64,000 nt of DNA from Ypsolopha sequella (GCA_934047225.1 OW203992.1:11831501-11895500); one strand, 5' to 3'; counted from the stretch's first letter, positions 13,801 to 23,796 are shown. Notes: generated by a model not told the origin, from the letters alone. A program made the numbers and translations.

Positions 13801-16800
13801 TTTTATTGTATGGCTGTTGGAGCTGGGTGTATTTTTCCCACCACCCTTTAAGTGTTTATATTTCTGTTTCCTTTTTATGGTGTACAAATAAAGTTGTATT
13901 GTTGTTGTTGTTGTTGTTATTGCATAAGAATTCCTGTTTTGACGAAAACCTAAAAATCATACACATACCATTTTGTCTGTAGATGTCACCACCGAATTCA
14001 AACATTCAATTTCTTTATTCGGGGCAGTAGAACTTTTTCTGGGTTTACATTGAGCATCATTTCTTCTAGCTTGTTTCTGCTTTGTTGGGGTCAAGGCCTG
14101 CAAGGAAGACAGAAAATTCTCTAAAATAACGTCACAGACATCATCACAGAGGTTTCTTACTATGAACAGAGAGCATTCGGATCACACAAAAGGTATCGAG
14201 CATTTATTTTGGCTGATAATTATTTTTGGCTAATACCTTTATACTTACACAATCCTCAGTGTACATTTTTTCATTCTGATCTGGTGTGATTGCTATAATG
14301 GTTACTACAGAGCCCTCATCATCTATCTGTTCACTGGATTCATTTTCGAGATGACTGACCTTTTGTTCAGCAATGCCTGGCATCTTAGAACCATCAGGGT
14401 TTTTATCAATAATATTCCCGTCATCATCTATCTGTTCACTGGATTCATTTTTGAGATGACTGACCTTTTGTTCAGCAATGCCTGGCATCTTAGAACCATC
14501 AGGGTTTTTATCAATAATATTCCCGTTACTTTGTTCAATACATTTTTCCGATTTTTTATTTTGGGGTGGTGAACCAATTTTTCCTTTAGATTTTTTTAAA
14601 TCATTAGCGCTGTCGGAATTATTTTGTATACAACTTTGTCTTCCGCTTCTTCTTGGGGTTTCATTGATTTTTTCAGTAACACTTTTTAACGTCACAAGTT
14701 TTGTACTATCTTCAAGCAAATTATCTGTCTGTGGGTGATTTATAGCAAACCTTTTACGTGACTGAAAAAAAAAACAAAGATTTTATTAATTATAAAAACT
14801 TTTATTTGTACGTTTTAGTAAACGCATGAAAGTACCTCGCAAACATATTGTTTACTGTTCACATCTAATTCTGCAGTAGATGTCACTGCATGGGGCCTCT
14901 CGTCATCTACTTTTGTGTTTTTCTGAAAGATAATAGGTAAAAGATGAAACATATTTATGATGGCACAATTATATAATTGCATTTGCACGTATGAACAGCG
15001 AACATACTCACGTTTTCTTTATCAAACTCGTATAATCTTAATTGCAATGTCATATCACCATTTAAGTTAACTTCGTTTGCGTGAATCGCAGTGTTGTTTT
15101 GTTTGTTGTGTTTTAAATCACAGTTATCTAGGTTAGTATTAATAGGAATATTTGTTTTCTTATTATTTTCTTCCTCATCTATAAAGGAAGAGGGACAGTG
15201 CTTGTTTTTTTTATGGATGAGATTGTATGTAGAAACTGCACCTTTTATGGATTCTTGGTCGAAATTTATTATAGCATCATCTTTTTTAATAACACTGCCA
15301 AATTGTTCGCTCTTCTTTAAGGGACATCTGTTTTCAGTTTTTTTTTTATAATCAGCGACAGGATCCAGCATTTTTTTATGAATGTACCGTGTTGATCCAA
15401 AATCATTATTTTCCTCTATTAACTGTAACTTTTCTTCATTTGCAAGTAGTTTTGAGTTATTTGTAATATTTTTTTTTTCGACAAATTTCGATACAGCAAC
15501 ATCAATGTTTTTCGGTGTAGTAGCAGATTTTTCACTGTTTTTTACCATTAGTCTACTAGTATCAATACCTCTGTTATGTTCATTATTTAGAAATCCCTTA
15601 TTTAAAATATCTTTCGTTTGAATATTGAACTTAATTATATGACTGTTACTGGGTGTCTCTTTCACACTATTCCAACAAATGCTTTCAAAATTTTCTTCAT
15701 TTGGCTCTTCAGTGTTATTAAATTCAGTTCTGTTTATTTGACACTCAATGTATTCTTCGTAGTTCTGTTCATTTAATATATCAACACAGCAATAACCGAT
15801 CGACTTATTTTCAAAATGGACATGTTGGTATAAGTCTTCACTTGAGCCATACTGAGCAATGCTTCCGAAGTCACCACACAAACAATATTCTTCAGTACCT
15901 TTAAGACCTACGGTAATGTTTGGGCTTAAAGTTATACTTTTAACTTCATCGTCAGTAATAGGTTTATCGCAGTGAAGTTTTACAGGCCGAAGAAATTTTG
16001 AAGATCTTTTATATGTTTTGACGTTGGGATTTCTAACGTTTCTTACTTTTATGTTACCCTGTTTTGCTGGACCACCTGGTTTCTCAACTCCTTCCGCGTT
16101 CAGGCTTGATTTGTAAACGTTTTCACTTACACACTTGGGTGATCTGTTCCCATCAGAATATTTTGGACTCATCATTGATTTTCGTCTTTTCGTAAGTATA
16201 TGAGCGCATTTTTCTAAATAAGATGCGATTTCTGCTACTTTGTCATTAGCCTTAGACGACTTCTCTTGTTCCTTATTATTTAATTGTTTTTCGCACGGTG
16301 CAGGGTTTTGGTCCGAAGAAAATATATTATTACCATCTAAAACGCTTACTCTGTTATTACTATCTATCATCTTATTTTCAATACTATCATTTGTTTTACG
16401 ATATTTATATCTTTCATCATTTGTCGCTGTTGATGTAGAGTCAATACTTGGCTTGAATGCAATATTATTAAATTTATCATTATTTGTATTTGAGTGTTCA
16501 GCTTTTGAAATCGAATGAACTGGGATAACATTCAAAGGTTCCCCATGGGTTTTCTTTGAGTCCTCTTTGAGGTGTTGATTTAAAGATTTACTTTTGGTGT
16601 TCTGATTTGGACAAGTAATTTTAGTGGTATCCTTAACACTTTTTTCCTTATTGCCTTCTACTTCACTGTTTACATTGGTAACTATGCTATCATTTCTATC
16701 ACCAATTGTAGAATATTGTACTTTGTAATGAGGTTCTATTGATTTTACTTTATCATGGGCTTGTAATTCCATCCACTGCATTCCATCACTCGTTTCGGTT

Positions 16801-19800
16801 AGTTTTTCATCTTCTCGATAATCACTAAATTGTTTATATGTAACATCATTTTTTGTTGGAGTAACTACAATAGTCTCTGGAGATCTTTCTTCATTAAAAT
16901 CATTAATCTCAAATGCAGAACTTTCATAACGTTTGTAGTCATCTTGATCTGTTTTTATTTCTGATATCGAAGTGGAGTCGACATTTTGATCAGACTGAAT
17001 ACAATATACGTTTTTATTATTTATATCAGAAGTGTCATCAAATATTAAACAATTGGAAATCGTAGAAGGCATTACAACTGACAATTTTTGAGAATTAATT
17101 ATGAGTTGGTTATTTTCATTCATATTATCGTGGGAAACGACTTCCAAGTTTGTTGGTGATATTGATTTGTTTTTTAAAGCTGCATCATCTCTATCATTAG
17201 TCACGAACTTACCAAGATCGTTGAATTTATCTGTTCTAGTAAAGTTAGGCAAAATAAAATTTCGTTGCGACGTGTAGAGGCCAGTGAAATTTATTTCAGA
17301 TTCATCCAGATACTCAATCAGTATCTCATCATTGTTTATAAATGTGTTCTTAACATTATTAATTGTTTTAAACTGTTCAATTGTAGTCTCTAAATTATTT
17401 TCATCATTTTTTATACCACATAATACAATTTCTTCACTATTTTCAGTATTCCACCTTAAGCTGGATTGTTTTTCGACACTATCCTTTTCTGACACTAGGC
17501 TGCTATTAAAGTTGTTTCGAGATAGGGGTTGTATTTCTATAACAGGCACGTGGTAAGCGTTTGTCACTACACAAATATTTTGATTTGGATAATTATTCGT
17601 GACAACGTTGTTGTTATTGGTAAGATATTCTGAAGACTCATATTTATTTCCCCGAGCTAAGGCAGGTTGGTTAGCTGTTATTTGGTTTTCTAAGCCTTGT
17701 TTATGAATGTTTCCATCACAATGCAATGTTATAACAGTGTTTACAGAAACTGGAACCAGATTTTCTCTTTTGGGAGAGAAATTCGCATTTCTTATAATTT
17801 CGGTGAATCTTTTTGGCTCAATAATTTCTTCGGACAATATATTTACTTTAGGTTTATTATCTTGTCGAAGCTCCGAGTTACCAGATACTCCTAAATTGTT
17901 GGAACTACAGTCCGATAAATAAGCTTCATCGAGATGATCGTCCAACGCTGCATTATCAACGATACATTCGTCTGAGGTATCAATAATATTGTCGTTTTCG
18001 GAAGGTTTTACACTTTTTAGTATTTTATCACAATGTAGTTCAAGATTGGCAACAACTGCTTGTTTTTGCTCATAAATAAGGTTTTCCAAGACAATATTTT
18101 TTGCTTCAGGTAAACAGCTTTTCTCTATGCTGTTTTTCTTTATGGTGTCAGCTGATGTAATAACAGTTTTATTTTGTTTTTCGTTGATTTTAGTTGTTAA
18201 ATTCTCATTTTGACTATTTACAGCAAACAAATTATTTTCAGAGCTCATTTTTAGCGCAGTATTTATGTCTTTGATATAACTGTCGGACATATTTTCAACT
18301 GGTTTGTCCGTTTTTATTTGAGACTTAGTTGACATATCACTAAAATCGTCTTTTGACATCACAGATTCGGACACTGATCTTTGAATATTTGTTGTTTTTA
18401 TTGATTCTTGATTTGATTCCATTTCTTGATTTGATGTATCGCATACGGGTAATAATCCAGTAGGATCTTTTGTACATTTAGCAGAGTCAATATTTAAATA
18501 TTCAGCAGATTTAAAAGCTATCTGCTCGCTGGATGTATTCATTATACCTTTAAGTTCGCGCAAAATATCACTCTCATAATGAGATTCTGATTCTAATAAT
18601 TCTGAAAATTCAGGTTTTTCTTTATTAGAGTTTATCATATCATTGTGAGCTTCATATATTTTTTCTAATTCTTCAATATTAGAAACTGGATGGTTATCTG
18701 TATCCTTTGAGTGCATTTCTTCAGGTAGCTTTTTTTCTGCATTAAAATAATTATTTGCTATAGTTTCTGGAAATCGAGGTAAACAAGAAACCTCAATTTC
18801 AGTATCAATCATGTTTGCCGGTGTTATTGGAGGGGTAAATGTTGGGCTCAAGAATACAGATGTTTTCATCAAGTCAGCTGTTTCCAACATAGAGCTCTCA
18901 GTACTTGGTGTCACATTTAGTGGTTTTTCAGATGTATTTCTTATTTTTGAACTTATATCCGAAATATTCAAGACATCTGATTTTTTTGATCCTAATCTCT
19001 TACCTGAAAATATAAATGTATTAAGTATGTATTGTATAGCCTACGTTCTCAGAATGGCCCGGCAAAAACGAAAATAAAATTATTCAAGTCATCTTTGACA
19101 CATGTAGAGAAACAAATGAAAAGATAGTAGCCACAGCAAAAAATAACCATTATTAACTAACCAACCATACACCCAATTGTAAATGCCATGCATACTATAT
19201 ACTTTTTTAAGTATTTAAGATATTAATATCCAAAAATGGTGAATTTTAACACTTAACTCATTTACTGGCTCACTGAGAGATCGTCAACACTGTGAGCTCA
19301 ACGAGGTTTAATATTATAGTGTATGAGATGAGCCACTTCTAACAGCCCTAGCAATAAAAAGAATTAAAAATTTGGCACACGAAGGATTCATTTCTATTAC
19401 ATAAAAAGCTCAAACTCGTAAAATCTGATCTTTATTTTCATGTATTTTACTATCTATCAAGACTAAAAGCGTGGGCGGCCCGCCCTGTTATGGTTTGTAT
19501 TCCCATACAACTTTCAGAAAAAAATTAGCCTTACGGTCTAACTTCAACTGGGTCTTGTTAGCTATGTATTAACATTAATTCCTTTCAAATGTTATTGTGC
19601 CAAAGAAAAGTAGCTGCAGCACTGATACAGTGCGCGCCAATCTTTTAGTCGCCTCTGGAGATAGACGCAAGAAGCGACGCAATAGCCGTTTTACGGTGTC
19701 AGGGGGACGCTACAGGAGCGAGGGCGCGGAGCACACCCGCCTGCGTGCCGCACCACAACCCCTGCTCGCCGTTCAGCAGGTGTCAACACTATGCGTTAGT

Positions 19801-22800
19801 GTTAGTGCTACGTCCGTACACTACACACGCGCGCGTTACATGAAAAGTACGTTCGTGGAAAAAATTCCATGATTCGTTAAGTTAATCGTTGAATCTGTTT
19901 GTGTTGCCTTTATTTGTTGTTTTGTTGATTTAGTTTGTTAAAGTTTATTGTTGTTGTTATGCCTCGCGGTCGTTATAGCGTTTTAAGGCGACAATGTAGG
20001 AAAATGGTGTTTATATTAATTTGTTTTATTTAAACAGTTAAGATTGCACTAAAATAATAAATATATATCAAAAAGGTAGGTACAACAAGTACACCTTCCC
20101 ACTTATAGTAAACATTTAATAATCAACCGTTCATATTATTGTTTCCTTGACTGTACCTGCGCAAGCTTGCACTCGTAACTCAGTCAGAGGCGACTAAAAG
20201 ATTGGCGCGCACTATAGACAGAATCATATCAATGGAGTATCATAAAATCAATTATAATGTAATAGCAGGTAGTTGAAATTTTTCAATGTATGGTTCCTCT
20301 AAAAACTGACTGTAAAAGGTGATAGACTATATGAGCCAGGTAGACTAAGATATATTTTTCCCAATGATATAATACAAGTATGATACTAAATTCCTGCTGC
20401 CATCTATGTTTTATTTCTTTACATAGCAAAATGTAATCTACGGTTATATTTTGTAGTTAGCTATCATGATTACTGATTACATGCAAAATGTAGTTGCAAT
20501 CACGATTACATGATTACTTTTGCTACACCACTTTGAGTGGCCTTCTCTCTCTACTTTGTTTGTCTCTCAATATGAAATATGCATTCATAAAGGATTGCAT
20601 AGTATGCAAACCATACTTTTTTATCTATGACTTATCTGTACTTTGATTTTAGTCTGAACGTATATTGAATTATTCAAGAAGAAATTAATCACCAACTCAA
20701 TTAGACCCTTTAGATACATAAAGAGTAATAAATCGTAAGTTTAAAGTTAAGTTTGGCATTCCCTAGGAATAAATTTGTGCTTTGAACGTTATACACGGAA
20801 CCCTCAGATCACAAGTCCTACTCATTTAAACTTGCTTCATTCCATCAAAATCCCTTGGATAAATGAAATATTAGTGCCTCATTTCTATGAATATAAAGTA
20901 CACAATACAGAACATACAATATAAGAAAAAAAAGTTTTCAAAGAGTTTTGTGGATCACTAAAAACAAAATTCTTCATCTTCATACCCAAAAATAATCAAT
21001 CTCATCAACATCACTAGGAGTCACTCATACTTGACCGTCATTTTATTTGAAGTAGTTAAGAAAAGACTACAAGATGTAATCAGATTAATGGTTGTTAAAT
21101 GTAGTTCGGTAACAAGTAGTTGGGTCACATGTAGTTCGATTACATTAATCGCAATCTGTAATCAGATTACAAAAATTAGTTGATTACGCCCAACAGTGGA
21201 TATCGTAATTGTGTGCACAGTAGATATTTCACTGTCGTGTTACTGTTTACTTGGACACCAAAAAATATGAAAAAAATCATGGTAATATGTATTTACGTAA
21301 AGATTACAGGAAAAATAAAGAGGTTGAGAAAATCACGAAAAAAAAATACAAACTTAAATTTATCATCTACCATACGAAACCCTAGGTATACCGTCTTTTT
21401 ATTTGAAGTAGTAAAGAAAAGACTAAAAGATGTAATCAGATTAATGGTTGTTAAATGTAGTTCGGTAACAAGTAGTTGGGTCACATGTAGTTCGATTACA
21501 TTAATCGCAATCTGTAATCAGATTACAAAAAGTAGTTGATTACGCCCAACAGTGGATATCGTAATTGTGTGCAAAGTAGATCTTTCACTGTCGTGTTACT
21601 GTTTACTTGGACACCAAAAAATATGAAAAAAATCATCGTAATATGTATTTATGTAAAGATTACAGGAAAAATAAAGCGGTTGAGAAATTCACGAAAAAAA
21701 ATTACAAAATTAAATTTATCATCTACAATATGGAACCCTAGGTATGCGAGTCTGACTCGCACTTGGCCGGTTTTTATTTCACTGTAATTTTGTTTATATT
21801 TCCGTGTGTGTATGTACAATGAAGAATAAAGGTGACTTTTGTTTATCTAGCCAAATTCATACCATAGAATTAAATAACATTTAATTTACAAATGAATAAC
21901 TTTTCCAAATAATGCGTATTCACGGAGAAAAAATATATTAAAAAAAATTTATTTCTAGTTCTAAGGAAGACATAAGGTTCCTGAAAACTCTTAAAATGTG
22001 AAGCTTTAAAGATACCTATGTCACCTTTTTATTATTAGTGAAAGTAAAATAGTAAAAGTATATAATATTTTTGCAATCAGCTTTTTAATATCTACAATTT
22101 GATATCCATATTGTATTTATAGGACAATACTTTTTATTTTTCTCACCTTTGTTTTAGAAATATTTAGAACAATTTCAAATTTTTCATATTTTTTTTTACA
22201 CTGTGGTACGTGGGCAAATTAATGCTATTTTTGTGCCAAATTTCATGTCTTTATATTTAACAGTGCTAAAGTTATGAGGCTGTGACATACGGACGGACGG
22301 ACAACGGAGTCTCACCATAAAAGTTCCTTTTGTACCTTTTAGGTACAGACCCCTAAAAAGATGCATATTACCGAGCTTATATCTAAACAGAGATTTCTGA
22401 CAGCAAAACCATCACAACAGGAAAAAATAACATAAACGAAGTAATCATACATGTGTACACAGAGAAGAAAAACATACAAATAATCACAAATAATTATAGA
22501 AGTATAATTACAAAACAAAAATGTATATCAATAATTACTATAAACACAATCTATAAAATATTATAAATATATATATAGGTAGTAATAAACCACATAAACA
22601 TAAATATAAATGTATATAATATTTACCTATTCTGATTGTTAGAGGTACCTTACATACAATACAATATAAGAGATATTAACAATAGTAGAGTTCCTAATAA
22701 TATAGGAAGAGTTTTAAGGTAGTTACAGTTCTCCTCTATTCAAACATAGTACTTATATTAACAGTTTACCTATGTATGTTGAAATAAATTAATTGAATTT

Positions 22801-23796
22801 TTGAACAAGTATGAAAGTGTGTCAACCCTAACAGAATAATTGATCATAACTTTTACAAGCCACGCAATTTGCATGTGTTTTTTTTATCATAAGTAGACAA
22901 ATTAAAGATCTCAATTTATATATAAATAACTTTTTCAAATATTGCAGATTAGCAGAGAAAAAAAATAAAAACGATAAATATCAGAATAATTACATTTTAT
23001 AGTTCTAAGAAAGTCACAAGATTCCTAAAGACTCTAAAACATGAAGGTGCAAAGATACTTTTGAGCTATGTGTCATTTATTTTTATTATATTATGTACAT
23101 AGAGGTCATATTATTTGTTAAAATGAAGGATGTTTTTTTAGTAATATCTGGCAAAAATACCAAACAAACTTTTTTTTTTCATTTCTTTGGCATATCTATT
23201 CTATTGTTATAAATAATTAAATCTATCGGTTTTTGTAATGAAAAGCCGATATCCGAAAAATGTTCCTCATAATAACAGTCTGGCATAAACTTCTGTGTTT
23301 CAGCTACCTGATACTAGATGGCAGCACAAGGAATAATAGCATCAAGCACTTAAGCATAAATAAAATAATTATAAGCTTAGAAACCTTTGTTTTATGTTTA
23401 TTAATATATTTAAGTTAACCCCTACCCTCATGCAGCAAATCCTGAATTTTCATGCTATCAAAACCTATAATATTACAGGGTACCATCGATTAAGGTACGT
23501 ATTTTTAACTCTTATCTTCATATTTTATAGATATTTTGTAATTAATTATTTTGAGGTGTACCAGCTCAAAATGTAACATTTACTGCATGAGAAAAAATAT
23601 CACATTAAAACTTACTTTTTCTTCTGTTGTCGGGTGGTGATGAGGTAGAAGGCCCTGGGTTATGTTGAATGGCACTTAAGTTGATACCCAATTTTTGCAA
23701 CAGTTGTGGAGGCAAAACAAACACTTCAGATTCTTCACTATTTATAACAGTGGTGCTTTTCTTTGGGCGTCCTCTCTTATTCTTCTTGGGACTCAT
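1791..23796 (-). CDS. Large AT-hook and zinc-finger nuclear protein (at least 14 exons, 3' end not certain)
   Basis: I do not recognise an orthologue with certainty. Exons in transcription order: 23796-23616, 19003-15012, 14922-14836, 14761-14249, 14097-13969, 10519-10394, 9681-9475, 7144-7001, 6924-6742, 5635-5504, 4195-4103, 3605-3495, 2783-2673, 1886-1791. All have AG/GT borders; only the first junction is phase 1 and all others are phase 0. The joined frame stays open for 2,035 codons. It has an AT-hook at residues 7-13 (KRGRPKK), a long low-complexity acidic part (61-1391), four zinc-binding modules (about 1714-1898) and a second AT-hook at about 2007-2013 (KRGRPPK). AT-hooks bind the minor groove of AT-rich DNA, so a chromatin role is inferred. 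The start is the first ATG of the AT-hook exon. The zinc module faintly recalls insect GTF3C2-like proteins, from memory only. The gene may continue left of the window. Confidence 0.8.
2001..2169. mobile_element. Hairpin-type MITE with ACCGGTTTCGGA arms
   Basis: GTTTATTTTCACATATTTCT...ACCGGTTTCGGA on the left and the complement TCCGAAACCGGTTGGG...AAATAAAC on the right match over about 38 bp with few differences, enclosing about 90 bp. Confidence 0.75.
2673..2783 (-). CDS. Exon 13 of the large gene: second copy of the duplicated 37-codon exon
   Basis: Starts ELRKSKVSSEQIQNVEK after TTTTACAG and ends NEG before GTAAGC. Both copies are open, phase 0-0 and have usable splice sites, so both could be included or used as alternatives without changing frame. 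Confidence 0.75.
3230..3395. mobile_element. Palindromic MITE between the duplicated exons 12 and 13
   Basis: Left-arm blocks ACGCACACATGCATAAACGC and GATGATCTCGG pair with right-arm CCGAGATCGTCG and GCGTCTATGTGTGCGTGCG; the outer CCATAACGGAGCGAAAACA pairs imperfectly with TATTTTCGCTAGTTATGCGG. Only about 20 bp remain unpaired at the centre. Confidence 0.7.
3495..3605 (-). CDS. Exon 12 of the large gene: first copy of a duplicated 37-codon exon
   Basis: Starts ELRKFKVSSEQMQNVEE after TTTTCCAG and ends NEG before GTAAGC. It is nearly identical in protein and DNA, including flanking intron bases such as AATATAGAAATTAATAT, to the exon at 2673-2783. The two are 822 bp apart. Confidence 0.8.
4400..4485 (+). 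repeat. tRNA-derived SINE head
   Basis: GGGAGTTCAGGGGTAGAACA is A-box-like and GGTTCGACCCC is a B box at tRNA spacing. The acceptor arms do not pair well, so a SINE is more likely than a gene. It lies just upstream of exon 11, in an intron of the large gene. Confidence 0.55.
4520..4735 (-). repeat. Dispersed repeat, copy 1 (AAACGCGGGTGTACCGAGTA)
   Basis: In reverse complement it shares ATTTCACA/CACACTCAAAACACCTC and CGGGTGTACCGAGTA-type blocks with 47,170-47,370 and 53,715-53,890. Three copies in one window make it a moderately abundant family; coding capacity is not evident. Confidence 0.65.
5504..5635 (-). CDS. Exon 10 of the large gene: zinc module type B, second copy
   Basis: A 44-codon phase 0-0 exon starting DLNQRDD. 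C-x2-C-x12-H-x3-C is formed by CPKC and HVKIC. It ends exactly at the last cysteine codon before GTACGT. It is the counterpart of the exon at 7001-7144. Confidence 0.75.
5906..6493. mobile_element. Second copy of the ACACCGCGTTCCG-type MITE, reverse orientation, with nested MITE
   Basis: It matches 48530-49044 in reverse complement over nearly its whole length (shared blocks include CGCTATGACGTCAT, AGCGATCTATGAAAAGTGACAGCC and TAAGTTTAAGCAGTGATGGACGCCA split into recognisable parts). It lies in the intron between exons 9 and 10 of the large gene and is interrupted by the element at 6229-6339. Confidence 0.75.
6229..6339. mobile_element. Nested 111-bp mariner-type MITE
   Basis: Ends CAGTGGAGACCACATCAAG and CTTGATGCGGTCTCCACTG are inverted with one mismatch, flanked by TA on both sides. 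It lies inside the older MITE; the corresponding site in the 48.5-kb copy lacks it. Confidence 0.85.
6594..6697. mobile_element. Mariner-type MITE, 'CAGTACTCTCAAAGTAATAATGC' family, copy 1
   Basis: 104 bp with inverted ends CAGTACTCTCA...TGAGAGTACTG and TA on both sides. It ends 45 bp from exon 9 of the large gene. The interior shares AGTAATAATGC and GTGATTGTATA-type blocks with the copy at 10.85 kb. Confidence 0.8.
6742..6924 (-). CDS. Exon 9 of the large gene: zinc module type A, second copy
   Basis: A 61-codon phase 0-0 exon. Cysteines in CAVC and histidines in QHIEEKH give C-x2-C-x11-H-x4-H, followed by NYLAWKDGE. The match to the first type-A exon covers ligand spacing, the W before the first His, and the AWKD-E tail. 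The donor is GTT|GTGAGT. Confidence 0.8.
7001..7144 (-). CDS. Exon 8 of the large gene: zinc module type B, first copy
   Basis: A 48-codon phase 0-0 exon starting DLENEELL. It carries C-x2-C-x12-H-x3-C (CTFC ... HVRKC), a C2HC-type zinc ligand set, and ends in a basic tail. Spacing and start match the exon at 5504-5635. The acceptor is TTTCGCAG and the donor is AAA|GTACGT. Confidence 0.8.
7494..7890 (-). pseudogene. LINE polyprotein C-terminal fragment
   Basis: Minus-strand coding with RPNGMTLLAWKNGRPLVWDV, TCVDTLAPSHL, KRRKYAFLGEGYIFAPFGVE and DASGDPRAG. I recall this as the end of a common reverse-transcriptase polyprotein in invertebrate genomes. It has no start and no catalytic domain. 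It is followed at 7892-7935 by a short CTGCAGAC-type simple repeat. It lies in the intron between exons 7 and 8 of the large gene. Confidence 0.65.
7978..8466. mobile_element. Probable MITE with ATTCGGAACACGGC ends
   Basis: The left ATTCGGAACACGGC and the right GCCGTGTTCGGAAT are inverted with one mismatch. The interior is rich in CTGCAGAC and GTCTGCAG blocks near each end, giving a hairpin-like layout. The ends resemble the ACACCGCGTTCCG family at 48.5 kb. Confidence 0.5.
8728..9370 (+). mobile_element. Lepidopteran dispersed retroelement ('CCGGCCAAGTGCGAGTCGG' family)
   Basis: It begins near CCGGCCAAGTGCGAGTCGGA and ends with CGGACAGACAGACAGACGG, GGGTTCCT and ACGGAACCCTAA. I recall this sequence as a very abundant lepidopteran repeat, probably a SINE or LINE 3' end. 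A reverse-orientation fragment of the same family sits at about 21,745-21,777. It is interrupted by a MITE at 8794-8916. Confidence 0.7.
8794..8916. mobile_element. MITE nested in the dispersed retroelement
   Basis: Inverted ends CAGATCGCGCCAAACTT and AAGTTTGGCGCGATCTG are perfect over 17 bp and flanked by TA. Length is 123 bp. Confidence 0.85.
9475..9681 (-). CDS. Exon 7 of the large gene: zinc module type A, first copy
   Basis: A 69-codon phase 0-0 exon. Its C-terminal half carries C-x2-C-x11-H-x4-H (cysteines in CGVC, histidines in KHISKEH). A conserved tryptophan sits three residues before the first histidine, and the tail is FIAWKDNES. The same spacing, tryptophan and tail recur in the exon at 6742-6924, so the two are paralogous copies. 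The module looks like a classic C2H2 DNA/protein-binding finger with an unusual conserved tail. Confidence 0.8.
10853..10975. mobile_element. Mariner-type MITE, 'CAGTACTC' family, copy 2
   Basis: 123 bp with ends CAGTACTCCCAAAGTAATAATGC and GCATTATCACTTTCGGAGCACTG and flanking TA. Same family as 6594-6697, in an intron of the same gene. Confidence 0.8.
11409..11578. mobile_element. MITE 'TAGCCTAAGCAT' family, copy 1
   Basis: Ends TAGCCTAAGCATAAAAACAT and ATGTTTTCATGCTTAGGCTA are inverted for about 45 bp including TAGTTGCGTTTGAAACTA. Length is 170 bp. Confidence 0.88.
11652..12461. mobile_element. Non-autonomous DNA transposon with about 80-90 bp inverted ends
   Basis: The left arm GGGAGGTTAAGTAGGTGATA ... 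AAGGTAATGGCAGGTCACGT pairs with the right-arm complement, which has ACGTCACCTGCCATTACCTT ... CTACTGAACCTCCC. There is no transposase. It lies in the largest 3' intron of the big gene. Confidence 0.8.
12470..12765. repeat. Second copy of the 'CTTCCGCAACTTCATCTTAA' element
   Basis: Begins near GGCTGTTAAGATGAAC and ends GCAACTTCATCTTAACACTC, so its ends are inverted (TTAAGATGAA / TTCATCTTAA). It shares internal sequence with 930-1160. Confidence 0.6.
12850..13100. repeat. Probable LINE 3' UTR fragment
   Basis: AGAGAGATCGCTTCAAGCGA followed by TGAGGCCGCCTGTTTGTGC is a sequence I recall as common in lepidopteran LINE 3' regions. No coding sequence. Confidence 0.4.
13695..13919 (+). repeat. Probable LINE 3' tail ending in (TTG)n
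   Basis: GGTGTACAAATAAAG just before a run of TTG triplets resembles 3' tails of lepidopteran LINEs. No coding part is recognisable. Confidence 0.45.
14249..14761 (-). CDS. Exon 4 of the large gene with a 35-residue internal tandem repeat
   Basis: A phase 0-0 exon of 171 codons. It starts SRKRFAINHPQ after a TTTTTCAG acceptor and ends EDC before GTAAGT. A basic, Ser/Lys-rich first half is followed by two nearly identical copies of a 35-codon unit (about 14,317-14,526) containing NIIDKNPDGSKMPGIAEQ. The copies are 105 bp apart and differ at only a few bases, so the duplication is recent or is kept uniform by conversion. Confidence 0.8.
15012..19003 (-). CDS. Giant 3,992-bp exon 2 of the large gene, low-complexity coding sequence
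   Basis: A single open frame of about 1,330 codons between a TTTTCAG acceptor at 19004 and a GAAAAC|GTGAGT donor at 15011. An open frame this long in DNA this AT-rich is strong evidence of selection for protein. The sequence is rich in Asn, Ser, Lys, Glu and Asp, with short acidic runs and no globular domain that I recognise. A small Cys/His-containing patch lies near its C-terminal third (around 15,780-15,890), with CLCG and YCC about 30 residues apart. Most of it is probably disordered. The frame could be entered at internal starts, but the splice from the AT-hook exon is phase-perfect. Confidence 0.85.
19004..19626. other. Intron 1 of the large gene, unannotated part
   Basis: AT-rich intron sequence immediately 5' of the giant exon. 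I see no gene, RNA or repeat ends here. Confidence 0.5.
19628..20214. mobile_element. DNA element with GTGCGCGCCAATCTTTTAGT ends
   Basis: CAGTGCGCGCCAATCTTTTAG and CTAAAAGATTGGCGCGCACTA are inverted over about 30 bp, and TA flanks both sides. At 587 bp it carries a GC-rich segment (19,640-19,840) unlike the surrounding intron, but no recognisable gene. Confidence 0.8.
20455..21752. repeat. GTAATC/GATTAC-rich element with two 356-bp tandem units
   Basis: Frequent GATTAC and GTAATC motifs (for example AATCTGTAATCAGATTAC) occur from about 20,460. Units at 21034-21389 and 21390-21745 are about 95% alike, 356 bp apart. The motif density resembles subterminal repeats of hAT-type elements. It ends against a fragment of the CCGGCCAAGTGCGAG repeat. 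Confidence 0.7.
21780..23400. other. AT-rich intron with degraded repeats
   Basis: A fragment at 22,270-22,350 (GGACGGACGGACAACGGAGT followed by AAAAGTTCC and GGTACAGACCCCTAAAAA) resembles LINE/SINE 3' ends. The remainder is AT-rich with no gene I can support. Confidence 0.4.
23616..23796 (-). CDS. Exon 1 of the large gene: start codon and AT-hook
   Basis: The exon opens with ATG at 23796 and codes for 60 residues plus one base. A basic N-terminus contains the AT-hook core RGRP (residues 8-11) flanked by lysines. A Pro/Ser-rich stretch follows. It ends at AAA-A|GTAAGT; the spare A joins the GT that opens the next exon at 19003 to make a serine codon, and the reading frame continues. This phase match over a 4.6-kb intron is the main reason for linking it to the giant exon. 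Confidence 0.8.
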
